From Brugia malayi (taxonomy: Eukaryota > Nematoda > Chromadorea > Rhabditida > Onchocercidae): a stretch of DNA of 64,000 nt. The DNA is taken from positions 12,060,687 to 12,124,686 of the forward strand of contig NW_025062475.1 of assembly GCF_000002995.4 (NCBI RefSeq), read 5' to 3'. A program made the position numbers and the translations under genes. Positions 1 to 14,666 of this stretch are shown piece by piece. The number at the start of each line of letters is the position of its first letter. The first letter of the stretch is position 1. The notes under the pieces were generated by a model. The model searched no databases. It saw only the letters and a program-made list of their open reading frames with translations, and had not been told where the DNA came from.

Positions 1-110
1 GTTGATTATGATCAAAATATCAAATATTGTATTACCATGAACTAATCACTTAACTGCCAAGCAGTTTGGATTCATAAAAGTCATTATAAAGAATTTCAAA
101 ACAATAGGAC

Positions 111-1335
111 CTCTGGTTCGATTATTGGCACCAGCCCTGCTTGTTGACTTAAGACTGCGTACTGTGCCAGTATCTTGGCATTTTCCTTCAGCACTTTTCG
201 TGATGGTGTTACGTCGGAAATTTTATATACACAGCGCCATTTTGCAAACTGACACCCACCTTTTTTAAAATATTCAGCTCTTTCTTTCAAATCATCCAGA
301 CCTGTAACAAAACATTGCACGCGAAATATTCAGGTTTAGATCTTGGATTTATTCATTTAAAAATAAGAAAAGCACATAGAAATTCAAAAAATAGCATTTC
401 AATTACATGAGAATTTACTCACCTCTTGTGATGTATTCTAAACCTCCATCAAACGGTTCAAGACCTTTGTCAAGCTTAATTCCCGGTAATATGCCGGCTT
501 CCTTGACGATGTCCACAAAAGGTTTGCCAGCATCATCTCTCTAATAATTAGAACATGTCATGGAGTAAGGATATTATTCCCTCTACAGCTTAACAGTATC
601 CGAATAAATTAACCTTTTAAATTTTAACGAGTACACGCAATTCATGCGAGCATAAATTCACAACAGTAAGATTAGAACTGCAAATCTCTTACTATTCTAA
701 TAACAGACTGCTATCCATTATCATATTCGCTATTTTTTTGATAAATTGATAAGTTACCTGACTAAATGTTTCTTCATGTAGTATTATTCCTGAAATATAC
801 TGCGATATATTTGGTGTTGTGAACAGCATATATCGGTAATTTTTTCGGTTTCTCACATTATTTTCCATCCCAATCATAGCGAACCGTTTACCTATCGTAT
901 CTGAAAATTACTGATGGATTTTGGTTATTGATAAAAATAAAAATTACTGATAAAAGGATATTAGTGTAAATTCCTCAGATCTTCACTCATTAAACAATAA
1001 TGTGGGACGACTTAACACCATATATAATGCAAAGGAATGTGAGATGAAGTGGTGTAATCTTTATCGTACAATAGCCAATTAAAACTTTAATAAGATGCCA
1101 ATTTCTTACCGATGCTCTCATCAGCCGCTAGAATGCCTTTTCCTGATTCCACAAGCTTTCGAGCAATTGTGTGCAATTCATCCTTTTGACTCCTGTTAAG
1201 CGTTGCAACCACAACAATTGCTTCTTTCTCCTCGAGAACACTTTTATCGCTGATATTTCGATGATAAGTCAAAAGAATACTTATAGTGATTACCAATGCT
1301 CCATCAACCAATATTCGATATATATTCAATGACAT
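111..1335 (-). CDS. Fructose-bisphosphate aldolase, class I, divergent; 3' part lies outside the window
   Basis: Glycolytic enzyme that cleaves fructose-1,6-bisphosphate into dihydroxyacetone phosphate and glyceraldehyde-3-phosphate. Four exons join in phase: 1335-1110, 900-758, 540-423 and 301-111, giving 226 residues if the ATG at 1335 is used; the next exon is left of base 1. Family motifs seen in order are GILAADES, the GKR that follows, [39 protein letters not shown] and VPIIEPE. The substrate-binding and catalytic Asp, Lys and Glu of this half are therefore present; the Schiff-base lysine is downstream and cannot be seen. The segment between LDKG and GLDDL differs strongly from the usual aldolase sequence, so this is probably a diverged paralogue. 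Coding exon 1 may instead start at 1192, just after a CTTAACAG acceptor; the upstream in-frame stretch to 1335 encodes a hydrophobic segment. Stop and C-terminus are not visible. Confidence 0.88.
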
Positions 1336-3088
<1,753 letters not shown>

Positions 3089-3129
3089 ATTTATGCTGTC
3101 ATCTGTATTGTTTTTTGGGAATATTTTAT

Positions 3130-3135
3130 AATAAA
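3130..3135 (+). terminator. Polyadenylation signal AATAAA of rps-27A
   Basis: Canonical AATAAA hexamer 42 bases downstream of the S27a stop codon, at the usual distance for a short nematode 3' UTR. Confidence 0.7.
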
Positions 3136-4137
3136 TTCATTTTCATTATGTATATGTGTTTCATACACAGTACGCAAGTGATTGTTTTGAAAATAAGTTC
3201 AGGAAAAGGCTTGGTGTAAGCAGATCAGTAAAAGGAAGGACGAATTCAGCACATAGTGTTTCGATATTTCTCGTTTTAGGATGGTTAACTTGTCTGGACT
3301 GCCTGTGGTTAGTGCTTCGGATGTGGGATTATTATTGGTGTTTCATGGTTCTGTAGCTTCAATTAAATTGTGGTGAATTGGTTGGTGGAATTCGCCTATC
3401 AAATTGAAACCGGCATATTTATTTTTCATTTTATAAATTCATTGTTAAGAAACCTGAGAAATATAATTCTGACAGTGTTATCGCGATAACAATTTTCTAA
3501 TTTGTTCTTTTCATCAAATTAAATTATCGCTAAGCTATTAATTCTAAAGAGATACAACGATAATAATAAATTTGGCAGTGAGGTGAAAAAGGAAATTGAA
3601 AAGGCATTGAATAAAGAATATTTATTTACAAAGTGAACGAAAGATTATGAGGAATGTAAAAGATACTTATTAATAAGGTTAAAACAGAGTGAAAGAAGAC
3701 ATAAGGCTAATGTACATAATATTGAATGAAAATAAAAGATGAGAATGTATTTCATGTAATTCGAAAAGTTGGAAATTTGATTCATGAAGATAGAAAAGAA
3801 TTTAATCGTTCTTTAATTACTCAATAATTCTTATTTTTCCTGTATATTTGAAAAATATTCTATAAATCCGCGCTTACCATCACAAATACTTACCCATCAC
3901 AAATACTTCTATAATTAAAAGAAGTTATTTTGATATGTTAAATGAAAGATTGACAAGCTGTATGTGATATATGACGAGGATAATAAGTGACCTACTAATA
4001 CTATTAATAATTATAATATTAATAATAATAACAATAACAATAATAATAATAAATGTTGAGCTAGTAGTAATAATGTCTAAGCAAAAATTTGAATAATTAA
4101 CGAATACCCTTAGCTAATTTGTTTTGAATGTAATTAA
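3136..4137. other. Convergent intergenic region with a small AAT/AAC microsatellite
   Basis: No gene is recognised between the end of rps-27A and the stop codon of the minus-strand tyrosinase. A short impure AAT/AAC trinucleotide run lies at about 4004-4056. The open frame at 3156-3356 has no recognisable protein features and is treated as non-coding. Confidence 0.6.
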
Positions 4138-6893
4138 TTAATTAATTAAAGCTGTTCGGATACATAGATCATAAGCTGATATATTACACCAATCACAGCT
4201 AGCTTGGCAATTTTCTGCCATCCATTTTGTTCTTTGTTTGCACTCACCTTGCAATCGCATATAGAAACATGAAATATGTCGATCGAAACAACCTGAAAAA
4301 TATTTATCAGAAATAGAAATATATGATAATTAGCATTAAATAATATTTGTTTAATCTAAATCAAATTTTAAAAATTTGCAATCCATTTCTTTGGCATTAC
4401 TTTGAACATATCAATTTATTTATCAAAAAATTTACTTAGAATGAAACAAATTTTCTGTTTATTACTAATTTGAAATTAGATTAAAAACAAATCAGTTCAA
4501 TTAATCAAATTTGCAAGAAAAAGGAGAAAAATGCTGCTAATTACCATTTCGTCTATTATCAGTGCTTTGACAGTAATTACAACTTCGACGACAATGCATT
4601 CTCATATATTCGACATTATTTGGACATTCACCATTTTTAGCCCATAAATTACAGCATGGATCATCATTTAGACATGCTGTTTGCATTGCCTATTAATTTA
4701 ATTATTATTAATTTTAAATTATTTTTCACTATCGTTTCCTTTTTGCTTCCCCACAAAATGTTTGTTATTAATTTAAATAATGAAAATTTAAATTAATTTT
4801 TAAATCGTACTGTTGTTGTTGCTTTAATAGAGTTACGATTTTGATCAGAAATTTTACTCCTCAAAATTGACGCATTTCTAATTTGTTGCATTCCAGATAA
4901 ACTTGTATGTTGTTGAAATGGTGCTTTAGTGATGTGTAAAGATGTAGTGATATGTTGAAATGATTGTGATGTAGAAATTGTTGATGAAATCTAAATAAAA
5001 TAAAAATAATATATTAAGAAATATATAAAACAGAATTATAAAATTATTTATTTCAAAAAAAAAAAAAAAACTTATAGATCAAACTTTTTGAATATTTATT
5101 TATTTATTATCTCATTTCAATTTTTTTTTTTTTTTAATCTTTTTCACTCACCGAAGTAGCATTCCCTAATTTGCAATAACCATCCAAACAAATTCCCATA
5201 TAACATGCATCTTCACCAATAAATTTTTCACATCGTTTTCCAAGTTTAATTTTTGAAACACAATGTGCAGGACCGTTTCGTAAATCACAAAATAAGAATT
5301 GCGATTGGCAAGTTGGTTCATTAGCGCTACAATTTGGCCGTGGCGCATAAGTATATAAGTAATCCGTATATGCATTCGATAAACCTGTATGATTATATTT
5401 TATAATTAATTAATTTAGACTAAATTTATCCTCTCTTGTGTTCTTTTTTTTTTTTTTTACAAATAAGTTTGCAAATTGGAAAAGTTAATCAAATTTGCTT
5501 ACCGTGTTTGTTTACTAAATTGAATGGTCGCATATTTGCATTAGCAAAATGACGTGGAGTTGTACAAGTTGTGATCTCTTGGGGATAATCCTAAATAATT
5601 AATAATTATCATTGCTACTTTTATTTCATTTTTTTTTTTTTTTTTTGTAATTTTCAAATAAAAATTTCTAAAAAATAAAAAAATGAAAAATGTAAAATTT
5701 GCTTTAAAAAAGCGAAGCGAAAATTAAAAACGGAAAAGATTAATGACAAAGAAGACAAAAATTTTGAAAATTTTTGAAAGATATCCTTGATGACAAGTAA
5801 TATGGAAAACACTGCAATAAAAATCAAATTGTATACTCAATATTGATTGACCATCCAAAATTATTCAAAATTTGTTTTTAAATTTTTTAAAGCAATTTTT
5901 TAAATAAAATAAAATTCCAACTTTACCACTTTTTTCATCCTTCTCTTCAAGAATACAAGAATTTATCCTTTTCCTTACCGCTCTTATTTTTCTCAAGAAT
6001 TTGAAATAAATTCTAGCATAAAATTATCTCTAACAAATTATTTTTTTGCTCGAAAGATTTCTTTAATTTTTATTGTTTTTATCTTAAATAGTCGAAACGA
6101 GAAAAGATTTATTGATTAAAAATAAGCAAAAAAAAATTTGAGTTTTCATAAATCATGGAGTGCATACTTGCTCACGCTGTATTCGATTTTGATGCATTTG
6201 TCGCCAATTTTCAAATATATAATCAACAAATGAATGATGAAGAAAAAAGACGGGGTCATTAGCAGAGGTCAATGGTGGCTTCATATCACCACCTATCCAG
6301 ATATGAACACTAGCATGATAATATTCTAGGGCAGAGAAATTTGGTGGATATGGACATGCTGAAAAATAAACTTTTTCAAATTACGATAAGCTAAAATAAA
6401 TTCAAGAAAATGAAAATACGAGTAGATGAATTTGTTGGCTAAAGTTAAAAAAGTTTATAAAAAAGAAATCTTTATCAGTTTTCTTTCTCTCTCCTACCTT
6501 TTTCTTTCTAATCCTTCCCTCCACGTTTTTTTTTTTTATCATCATTTAAATAACAATCAACTAACATTATCATTACCATCATCACTATTATTATCTATCA
6601 TTAATCAGCATTAATATCGTTATTGCATCATCATTACCATTATCATCATCAGTATCATTGTCATCATCTCTATCATCGCCACCATGATTACCATCATCAA
6701 TATCACCATCATCATCACCACTACCATCGCACTATCACCATCATTATCATCACCATCACCATTATCATCATCAATCATCATCACCATTATCACTTATCAA
6801 TCATCATCATCACCACTACCATCATCATCATCATCATACCACCACCATCACCACATTATCATCATCATTACCACTATCATCATCAATCAACAC

Positions 6894-6931
<38 letters not shown>

Positions 6932-9789
6932 ATCATCATCATCATCATCATCATTACCACCACCATCACCATTATCATGATCATCATCATCATCCGTCAA
7001 CAATTTCTTTATATTACAACTTGCCTTTTGTTGATGCTGTATACGCTAATATTCCTTCAATTGTATCTTTACCATAAACTGTATTAATATTTTCATCTGT
7101 AAACAAATGTCCCTCTTCTCCAAGATTCCTAAATTAAACAATTTTGTAAGATATTATTAGATTTAAATCATTTTGGAATTATCTGCTGAAAATATTCAAG
7201 TGCAAATAATTTTTTCTTCTTTTTTTGAACCTTGTTATAGCTGGATGACCTTCAAGTGTAATGAATCTAGCAAATGGCCCATTAATTACTTCGCCATTCG
7301 AATTACTTTCTCCCATTAACATCTCACTCCACATGACTGAATCACGTGGATCAGATAAATGCTGATCCAGGGATGAATCCCAGTACGGTAATGCAATCGA
7401 TGGATCAATCAGACGTAATGCAATTTCCATCCTATAAAAATGAAATGATTAAATTTATTAATTTAAAATTTCTAAAGTATAGGAAAAAAGTGGAAAATTT
7501 ACGATTTAATTTTGAAATGAAATTAGAAGGAAATAATTTGTAATGAATGATTAAAAAACGATAAAATCATTTTTGCCTATATAAAAAATGTTTTAAATAT
7601 CTTCATGAAGTTTTTTCTTTTTTAAAAAAAAAGGAAATTTTTATCAATCGATTCTGGTGGTAATTGCATAATTTAAAATAATTTTTTTTTTTTTTTTCAC
7701 TTTCAACACAATTTTAAAAAGTTTCATTTTTTCGCTGACTCTTATTATTTCTGAAAATATCATATTACTTTCGAAATTGACCAATAAATTTTTTTCGAAC
7801 AATTTACTCCTTTTTGTCTAAATATTTGAAAAAAACTTTTATGCGACATTTTTCTGTCGCTAATAATTTCAAACAGAGAGCAAAAACCTTATACATCAAT
7901 TTCAAACCTTTTTATAAATTCTCGATGCCATAGCAAAAATGATGGCCCGGCATGCGCTCCACTTTCTGACGCTTCCTAAGTAATACTTATTGTTATATTA
8001 CTTTTGTACAGATAATAAGTAATACTTAAGTAATATTATTATTAACATATAATTTTGTATTATCAAAAATGACTCTTACATTACACTATTTTTGTATCAT
8101 AATTTTTTTCTTATTTAGTTAAATCTAATTCAATAAGTATAATCTTTGAACTCTCCTTCAACTTTTGAAATAACGATATAAAATTATTAAATTAATTTGA
8201 TGGCGTAAGAATAAATCTGTTAGTTTTTAGATTTTTAGACATAAAATTTTTAGACAAAAATTTTTAGACATTTAAGACTTTTAGACATAAAATTGTAGAG
8301 TTTTAACTTTTTTTCTTACTTCACAATTTTATGTTTAGAATTTGAATTTCTGATTGTTCTAATTCTTATTCTATGATTCAACCACATTTTATCACAAATT
8401 GGAAGGAATAGTTAAATGATAAAATTTTCCTATCTGATTTAAATTTTAACCGAAAAATGAATGAAATTACCTGTCGATGTATATCTGCTAAACGATTATA
8501 CTCTCCTGAAGCTTTAAGTTGTTGAATTGCAGTAAAAAATCGTTCTCTTTCATTCTTATTCAACATTCGGATTTCTTTCCGGATTGCTCGTTCCAGTATT
8601 CGACCATTACGCAAATGACATTTTCCGTCCGGTGATAAGCCACCCTAAACAGAAAAATGATTCTTCTCTGATACAAGAAATTAATTTTGTGATATTTTAG
8701 AAATTTGCAGGAAAAAAATCCAATTTTTAATATTTTAACTTATAAAATTATTAAAAATTATTTGAAGTTGTTAGGAGTTCATATAAAATTATGGTAAAAA
8801 TATTAGGTAAAAATTTACAAAATTAAATGTCATATTTTTAAATTATTATTTCTTTTATTTTAAATTATTAAAAATAATATAAAAAATTATTTCAAGTTAA
8901 TTAAAAAAAATTATAAAATTTTAGTAAAAAACTAGATAAAAAAATATAAAATTATTTCAAATTATTAAAAATAAACTTGAAATAAGTGAAGAAAAATTAT
9001 TTACTCCAAAATATGGACATAAGCATTGCAAATTCAAACAATCATAAACTGTTGAAGTAAGCGATGACTGATGCGGCACAGATGAAAGCGGATCAGTGTG
9101 CGGCATGATTAGTTGAGATTGCGGAGCGGCAAGTGATATGGCTGCTCTTGCTGCTACATCAAATTGACGAAGTTGATGACAAATTTCCACCAAATCTATT
9201 AATTAACATTCAAATCAGTGCTTTTTTTTTTTCAATAACATAAAGTTTTAATTAAAATTTAACATTTCTTAATGAAAAAAATATGATGAAATTTTGTTAG
9301 AATTATTCAAATTTTATCACCACTTAGCAATTTGATGATATTATTGTTATCAAATAACTATAATAGTTTTTCAAGTAATACTGATAATATTACATATCAA
9401 TGTTTTTTTTTTTTCCGTTTATTTAATTTATCACTTATCTAAATTAAATTTTTCATATTTTGTGCTAATCAATATGAATAATACTTTATGTTAAATAATA
9501 GTACAAACATTAAATATATTTGCTGATATTATCCAAAGTTGATAAGATAAAAAATTTTTGCATTAATTATATAATTTAAATGACGTATAAAGAAATTTTT
9601 TGACATTAGAAAACTTAGATGAAAAATATTTTTGAAATTAATCACAAATAATGATAACAAACCAGGTGGTGCTTGATTACAATCAATAGGTAACAACATT
9701 TGTTGTAGCTGAACAAATCTTATCATAAATATGATAATGCTTATCTGCTTTGATAACCAATTTATCAACTGATTGTTAAATGAAATCAT
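4138..9789 (-). CDS. Tyrosinase (type-3 copper oxidase) with cysteine-rich region and two ShK domains
   Basis: Copper monooxygenase/oxidase of phenols, in nematodes probably used in cuticle or eggshell hardening (family knowledge). Twelve exons join in phase: 9789-9663, 9195-9005, 8644-8471, 7975-7908, 7431-7231, 7128-7025, 6358-6168, 5590-5503, 5384-5152, 4990-4811, 4689-4545, 4292-4138; 618 residues. The copper A histidines are H162, H172 and H181 ([13 protein letters not shown]); the copper B site has H303, H307 and H330 ([14 protein letters not shown] and [13 protein letters not shown]). All six are intact. Residues about 382-459 form a cysteine-rich region. ShK domains lie at 525-559 (seven Cys) and 569-603 (six Cys). 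Intron 6 needs a GC donor. The first exon is hydrophobic but not a clean signal peptide, so an upstream exon may be missing. An acceptor-like TTTTTAG precedes the ATG and may be a trans-splice site. Confidence 0.93.
6540..6990 (+). repeat. ATC/CAT trinucleotide microsatellite inside a tyrosinase intron
   Basis: About 450 bases of impure ATC/ACC trinucleotides with a purer block near 6890-6945. It lies within tyrosinase intron 6 (7024-6359). Long open frames across it encode His-, Ser- or Ile-rich strings and are artefacts of the repeat. Confidence 0.95.
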
Positions 9790-12700
9790 TTTGGATGAAA
9801 TCTAAAAAAGAAAAGAAAATGCGTTCTATATTAAATTAATTTTCATTAATTTTAAATGAAACATCTAAAATGATTGTCGTTTGAAATAATTTTATTACGA
9901 ATTTTAATTTTAACACATTTAACTTTTTTTCTCAGTGAAAAAAAAATGATGAAATTTTATTAAAATTACTCAAATTATACTATCATTATTTAGCAAATTT
10001 GATAGCAATTTGAACTTTATGCAGATATTTATGAAAAGTTAAAAAAAAAAAGTCAAAGTGTAATGAAATTTTTAAGTTAAAATTTGTAAAACGAATTAAA
10101 TAATCTTTTGAGGTTTTAATATAGGAAAATATTTTTAAGCTTTATCATGTAAATAAATTAAATAACAACAGAAATATACATTATCAATAAATTAGTACAA
10201 TTATAAAATGATTTACTTCAATTAATTATTTGAAGTCAAAGTTTAATTTGTAAAAAAAAAAACAGAACAATTTGACAATTTTCATTTTTAGTTTTAACTT
10301 TAAAAAAATTAAAAAAATTTGAGGAAAAAAACTCGTCCGATAAAATTACCTTCATAAATCAAAAGTTAATTATTTCTTTTGCAAAAAATATTGACAAAAG
10401 TTTTAAAACATTAAGGATTTTTTTCATTTTTCAAAAATTAATGTACGAAATATTTTTCATTAAAAATTTTATTTTTTCATCTTCGATCAACTATAAGTGA
10501 ATAAAGTTGATTAGATTTAGAAAAGTTTATCAATATTTATTACTATTATATTTTATGTAATTGAAAGTACTACCAAAATTAATAAATTCACTGTGAAATT
10601 TTGAATTTTAGTTTAAGAAATTTAACTTAACTTTTATCATTGCATTATATTTGCATTCATTAATAAGATTGTAAAATTCTATTACTTACATATTTTTAGT
10701 TTATTTTTTTTAATTTCTTTTTTTTTAAATTTTTCTTTTATTTTTTAATTCTATTTTAAATTGTCATTTTTTTAAACCATATCTAGAAGTCAATGAATTA
10801 CCGTCTTACTAATTAATTGATTAATTAATTAATGATATTGATAGCACTGATAATTCTCTCAATAATATGCAACTTTTTAAGTTTATTTTTATCTTTCATC
10901 ATTTAAATTACAACTAAATAAATTATTCTCAGTTTGCTAATTAGTTAATGAAAAGTTGAGAAATTGAAATTTGCAAAAAATTCCGCACATAATAGATTTT
11001 CTTGCATATTTCAATCTTTGCATTACAATTGTAAAATGCATATTTTATAATGATTTTATAAACTTAATTAATGAATCATTTTTTATGGACTTAATTTAAA
11101 AATGAGTTAAATCTGCTTAGTTTCAAAATTAATTAAATTATTCAATTTAACGAATATATTGAATAATTTAATTAAACAAATATTGAAAACCAATCAAATT
11201 AAAATAATGAAAGCTATTTGAAACGATTTAAGAAGAATAAAATGAAATTACTAAAATTAATCAAAAAAAAATGACATTAATCAATCATTGCTTTCTTTCC
11301 TTTTTTCATCAATTAAATGAACTTAAAAAATTTATTTTTATGATAATTTGCATGAATATGAATATTCACTTTAATTCGGTAACATTTTACTTAAAAAATA
11401 CAAAAATAAATATAACTAAGTAATACTTAATAGTAAATAGTAATTGCATAATGAATAGAAATTGAAATTATTTCATTTTAAATAGCAGTTGAATTTGAAA
11501 TTACGATATAATCAATTTCATCAATGGCCTAAATAATATAGATCAATGATCAATGATTTGAAAATGTTAAAAGTACATTTTAAAAAATAAAAATTTTTTT
11601 TTTAAGCAAATAGAAAATTTAGTAAGCGAAGTGTTTGTGTAAGATAATTTGAAAATAATTGAAAGAATACATGAAAAATTACATTAAAATGTCACTTATC
11701 GAAAGGTCATTAAAATTAATTTAGCACAAAATTTTAAAAGCAAAAAAAAAAAAAAAAAAAATGCTGTCGAACTGAAATAAAATCAAACAAAAGCGAAATC
11801 TAACAAAAATTTTTTGTAAGAAATATGTGAACTAAACAAATATTTTGCACTTATGTTGAAAATAATAATAAATTTAAAATTGAATTAAATATTAATTTGA
11901 ATTTTTGTGATTTCTGCAATGAGATTTTAATTATTTTAATTTAAATCTCAAATTTATTTAATATCTGAAATATGTTAATGAACAGTAAAATTTTCTTATA
12001 GGCAAAATGAAATACATTGATACTAATAAAGAATGTACAATATGTCTTAAAAAAGGAAAGAATAAAAATAATTTTAAATTTAACTCATTAAATTTGTAAA
12101 TAATTATAAATCAGTGAAAAAAAGTATTTTGGAATGCTTTTTTATTTATTTATTTCTTTTTTTGTTTTTTTTTTTATTATTTTCTTTTCTTTTATAAAAT
12201 TAGCTGAAAAATAGAAATTTTGATTTCATTATTACATTTAGATAAATAAGCACACACAGTTTTCGTTTTCATTAACTGAATTAGAATTAAATTCCGAAAA
12301 AAACATTCCGTTTTTCCTAAATTGATTAGGAAAATATGAATGTTTTACAAAATGGAAGTAAGCCTTTTTTCAAATTTGTTCTTCAAATGAGAAAAATAAA
12401 GATTAAAAGATAATTGAAAATATTAAAAATAGAAATTTTGATCAAACGAAAGTTAAAAATTCAGAAATATCTCATAGAAAGAATATAAAATGTATGAAAT
12501 TATTGATAAACTCGATTAAACACTTTTTTATTAAACATTTTGTAAAAGAAAATTGAAAATTGTATAATTGCTATGATTAATTAATTTTCTTTGATAAATT
12601 CTGACACTAATTAATTTACTGATAATTTTTGATAATAATTAATCTATTAATAATTCTCTTGCAATTATAATTAATAATACTAATTAAACGCTATTAATAC

Positions 12701-14627
12701 CAATTAATTTGCTAAAAATTAGTAATATCAATTAATTTACTGATAGTTAATCACAATTATATAAGTAATTATATTCTGATAAAATGCAAATTATCATTTT
12801 TCTTTTAATGATTTTATCACTTAATAGAATTTAATTTTATCTTCAAAAATTATTATGTATGTTTTGTTTTGTTTTTTACATTGAAGATGCCATCTAATAT
12901 ATACTTACTTTAATTGTAAATGAATAACAATTATTATTTAAATTACTTTTGTTTTTCCATCTTTTTTTTTTTTTTTTTCATTTAAAACTTTGACACTACA
13001 AAATTGAGAAATTAAATATATTTATAATTCTAACAGTAAAATTTATGAGGTTGAAAAGTACTCGTTTTGAAAAAAAAAAAAAAAAATGATGAGTAGAAGA
13101 AAATATATGATATTTTGAGAAAGTTTTTTTTTTAAAAAAAAAAAAGAAAAATATAAAATGGAAATGAACTAATGCACTTTTTCCATTTATTTTTTTCCAC
13201 AACTTTTTTTGCAATAATTACTAATTATTTTCTTAATTTCTTCTTAATAAAAGAAATGAATTTAATTTTGCAATTTATTTTGCTAAATTAAAATAAACGA
13301 AATATTTTATTTTGTTTTCGTTCCATTTTTGATTGATTGATTAAATTTCTACTTTTTAAGTTCACAAATTCATGTTTTGTTTACTTTTTTTTTTAATATT
13401 TTTGCTCTTTAGTTTTTTGAAAAAATTTTTCCAACAATTATTTTTTTGTTTGTATTTTTTTTCTTTTGATAACTCAAAATTTGTTAAACATATTTTTGAT
13501 TAATTGTATTTTTTTAAAAAAATATTTTACAAAGATTTAATTGCATATTTTAGGTACTTTTAATTAATTCATTATTTGATTTCAATTTTATAATAATGCT
13601 TTATTTAATTTTATTAACTGCTAGCAAATTTACTTACGTTTCAAATTTTTTTCTCATCGTTTTTCTAATTTTTTTTTTTTTTTTACCGGAAATGTATTTA
13701 TTTGATGAATAGATAAACAGTGAATCACACTAAAGTCATTCAATTAACTGAACAGTTTTTTTTTTTTTTTTTTTTTTTTTAAACATAAAACCGGTCTTTT
13801 TTGTGAATTGTTGAATGGATTATCAGGAAAATATATTTAGATTAAAATAAATATTATTGATAAAATAAAAATTAAAGTATAGAAAATTCCATTTCTTATC
13901 AAATAATAATGGTAAAAAAAAGTGAAAAAGTGAAATACAACATAACAACAATATATTAATAAATTAGAAATTACAATAAAATAAATTTAAAAAAAAAATG
14001 TTTTTAATAATAATTAACAAAATTATTAATAATATGTAAAGAAAACAAAAAAAAAAAAAGACTTATACATGAGAATGTTGTTAAAAGAAAAATTGAAATT
14101 AATTAATGCTTTTCCTATTATTATATCTTAATTTTTTTTTTTCAAAAAAAAAAAGAAAGAATAAAAAGTTGGAAAAAAGATGAATAAGTAAAGTTAAGTA
14201 AGAAAAAGATGACAAGTGAGGTGACATAGGGTTAGAAAGATGGCAAATATTTAAACATGCTTTATTCAACAGTATTTTTTCTACTTTTTTTTTTTTTTTT
14301 TTGTTTGAAATAAATTTAAGTTTCATTAAGATAAATCACAATGAACTTATAGGCAAAATGAGCAAAAAAAAAAAAAAAATTCATTTGTAACTAAAATGAA
14401 TCCAACAATGTTTTTTGTACTTAATTAGAGAACGGAATAATTCTTTTCATTGTAATTGAAAAGAACTAATTGTGTGTAAAAATTAGACATTTCGATTAGA
14501 AATAAAAAAAAAAAAAAAATATGGAAAACAACATTACTTGTAACATTTTTAATTAATCAGACGTTTAAACTTTTAATTAATTAAAAAATTAATTGTCACT
14601 TATATGTGATTTGTTCAAATTTTTTGC

Positions 14628-14666
<39 letters not shown>

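Noticed and set aside
6623..7087. Histidine-rich and serine-rich open frames
   Set aside because: Artefact of the ATC/CAT microsatellite inside a tyrosinase intron.
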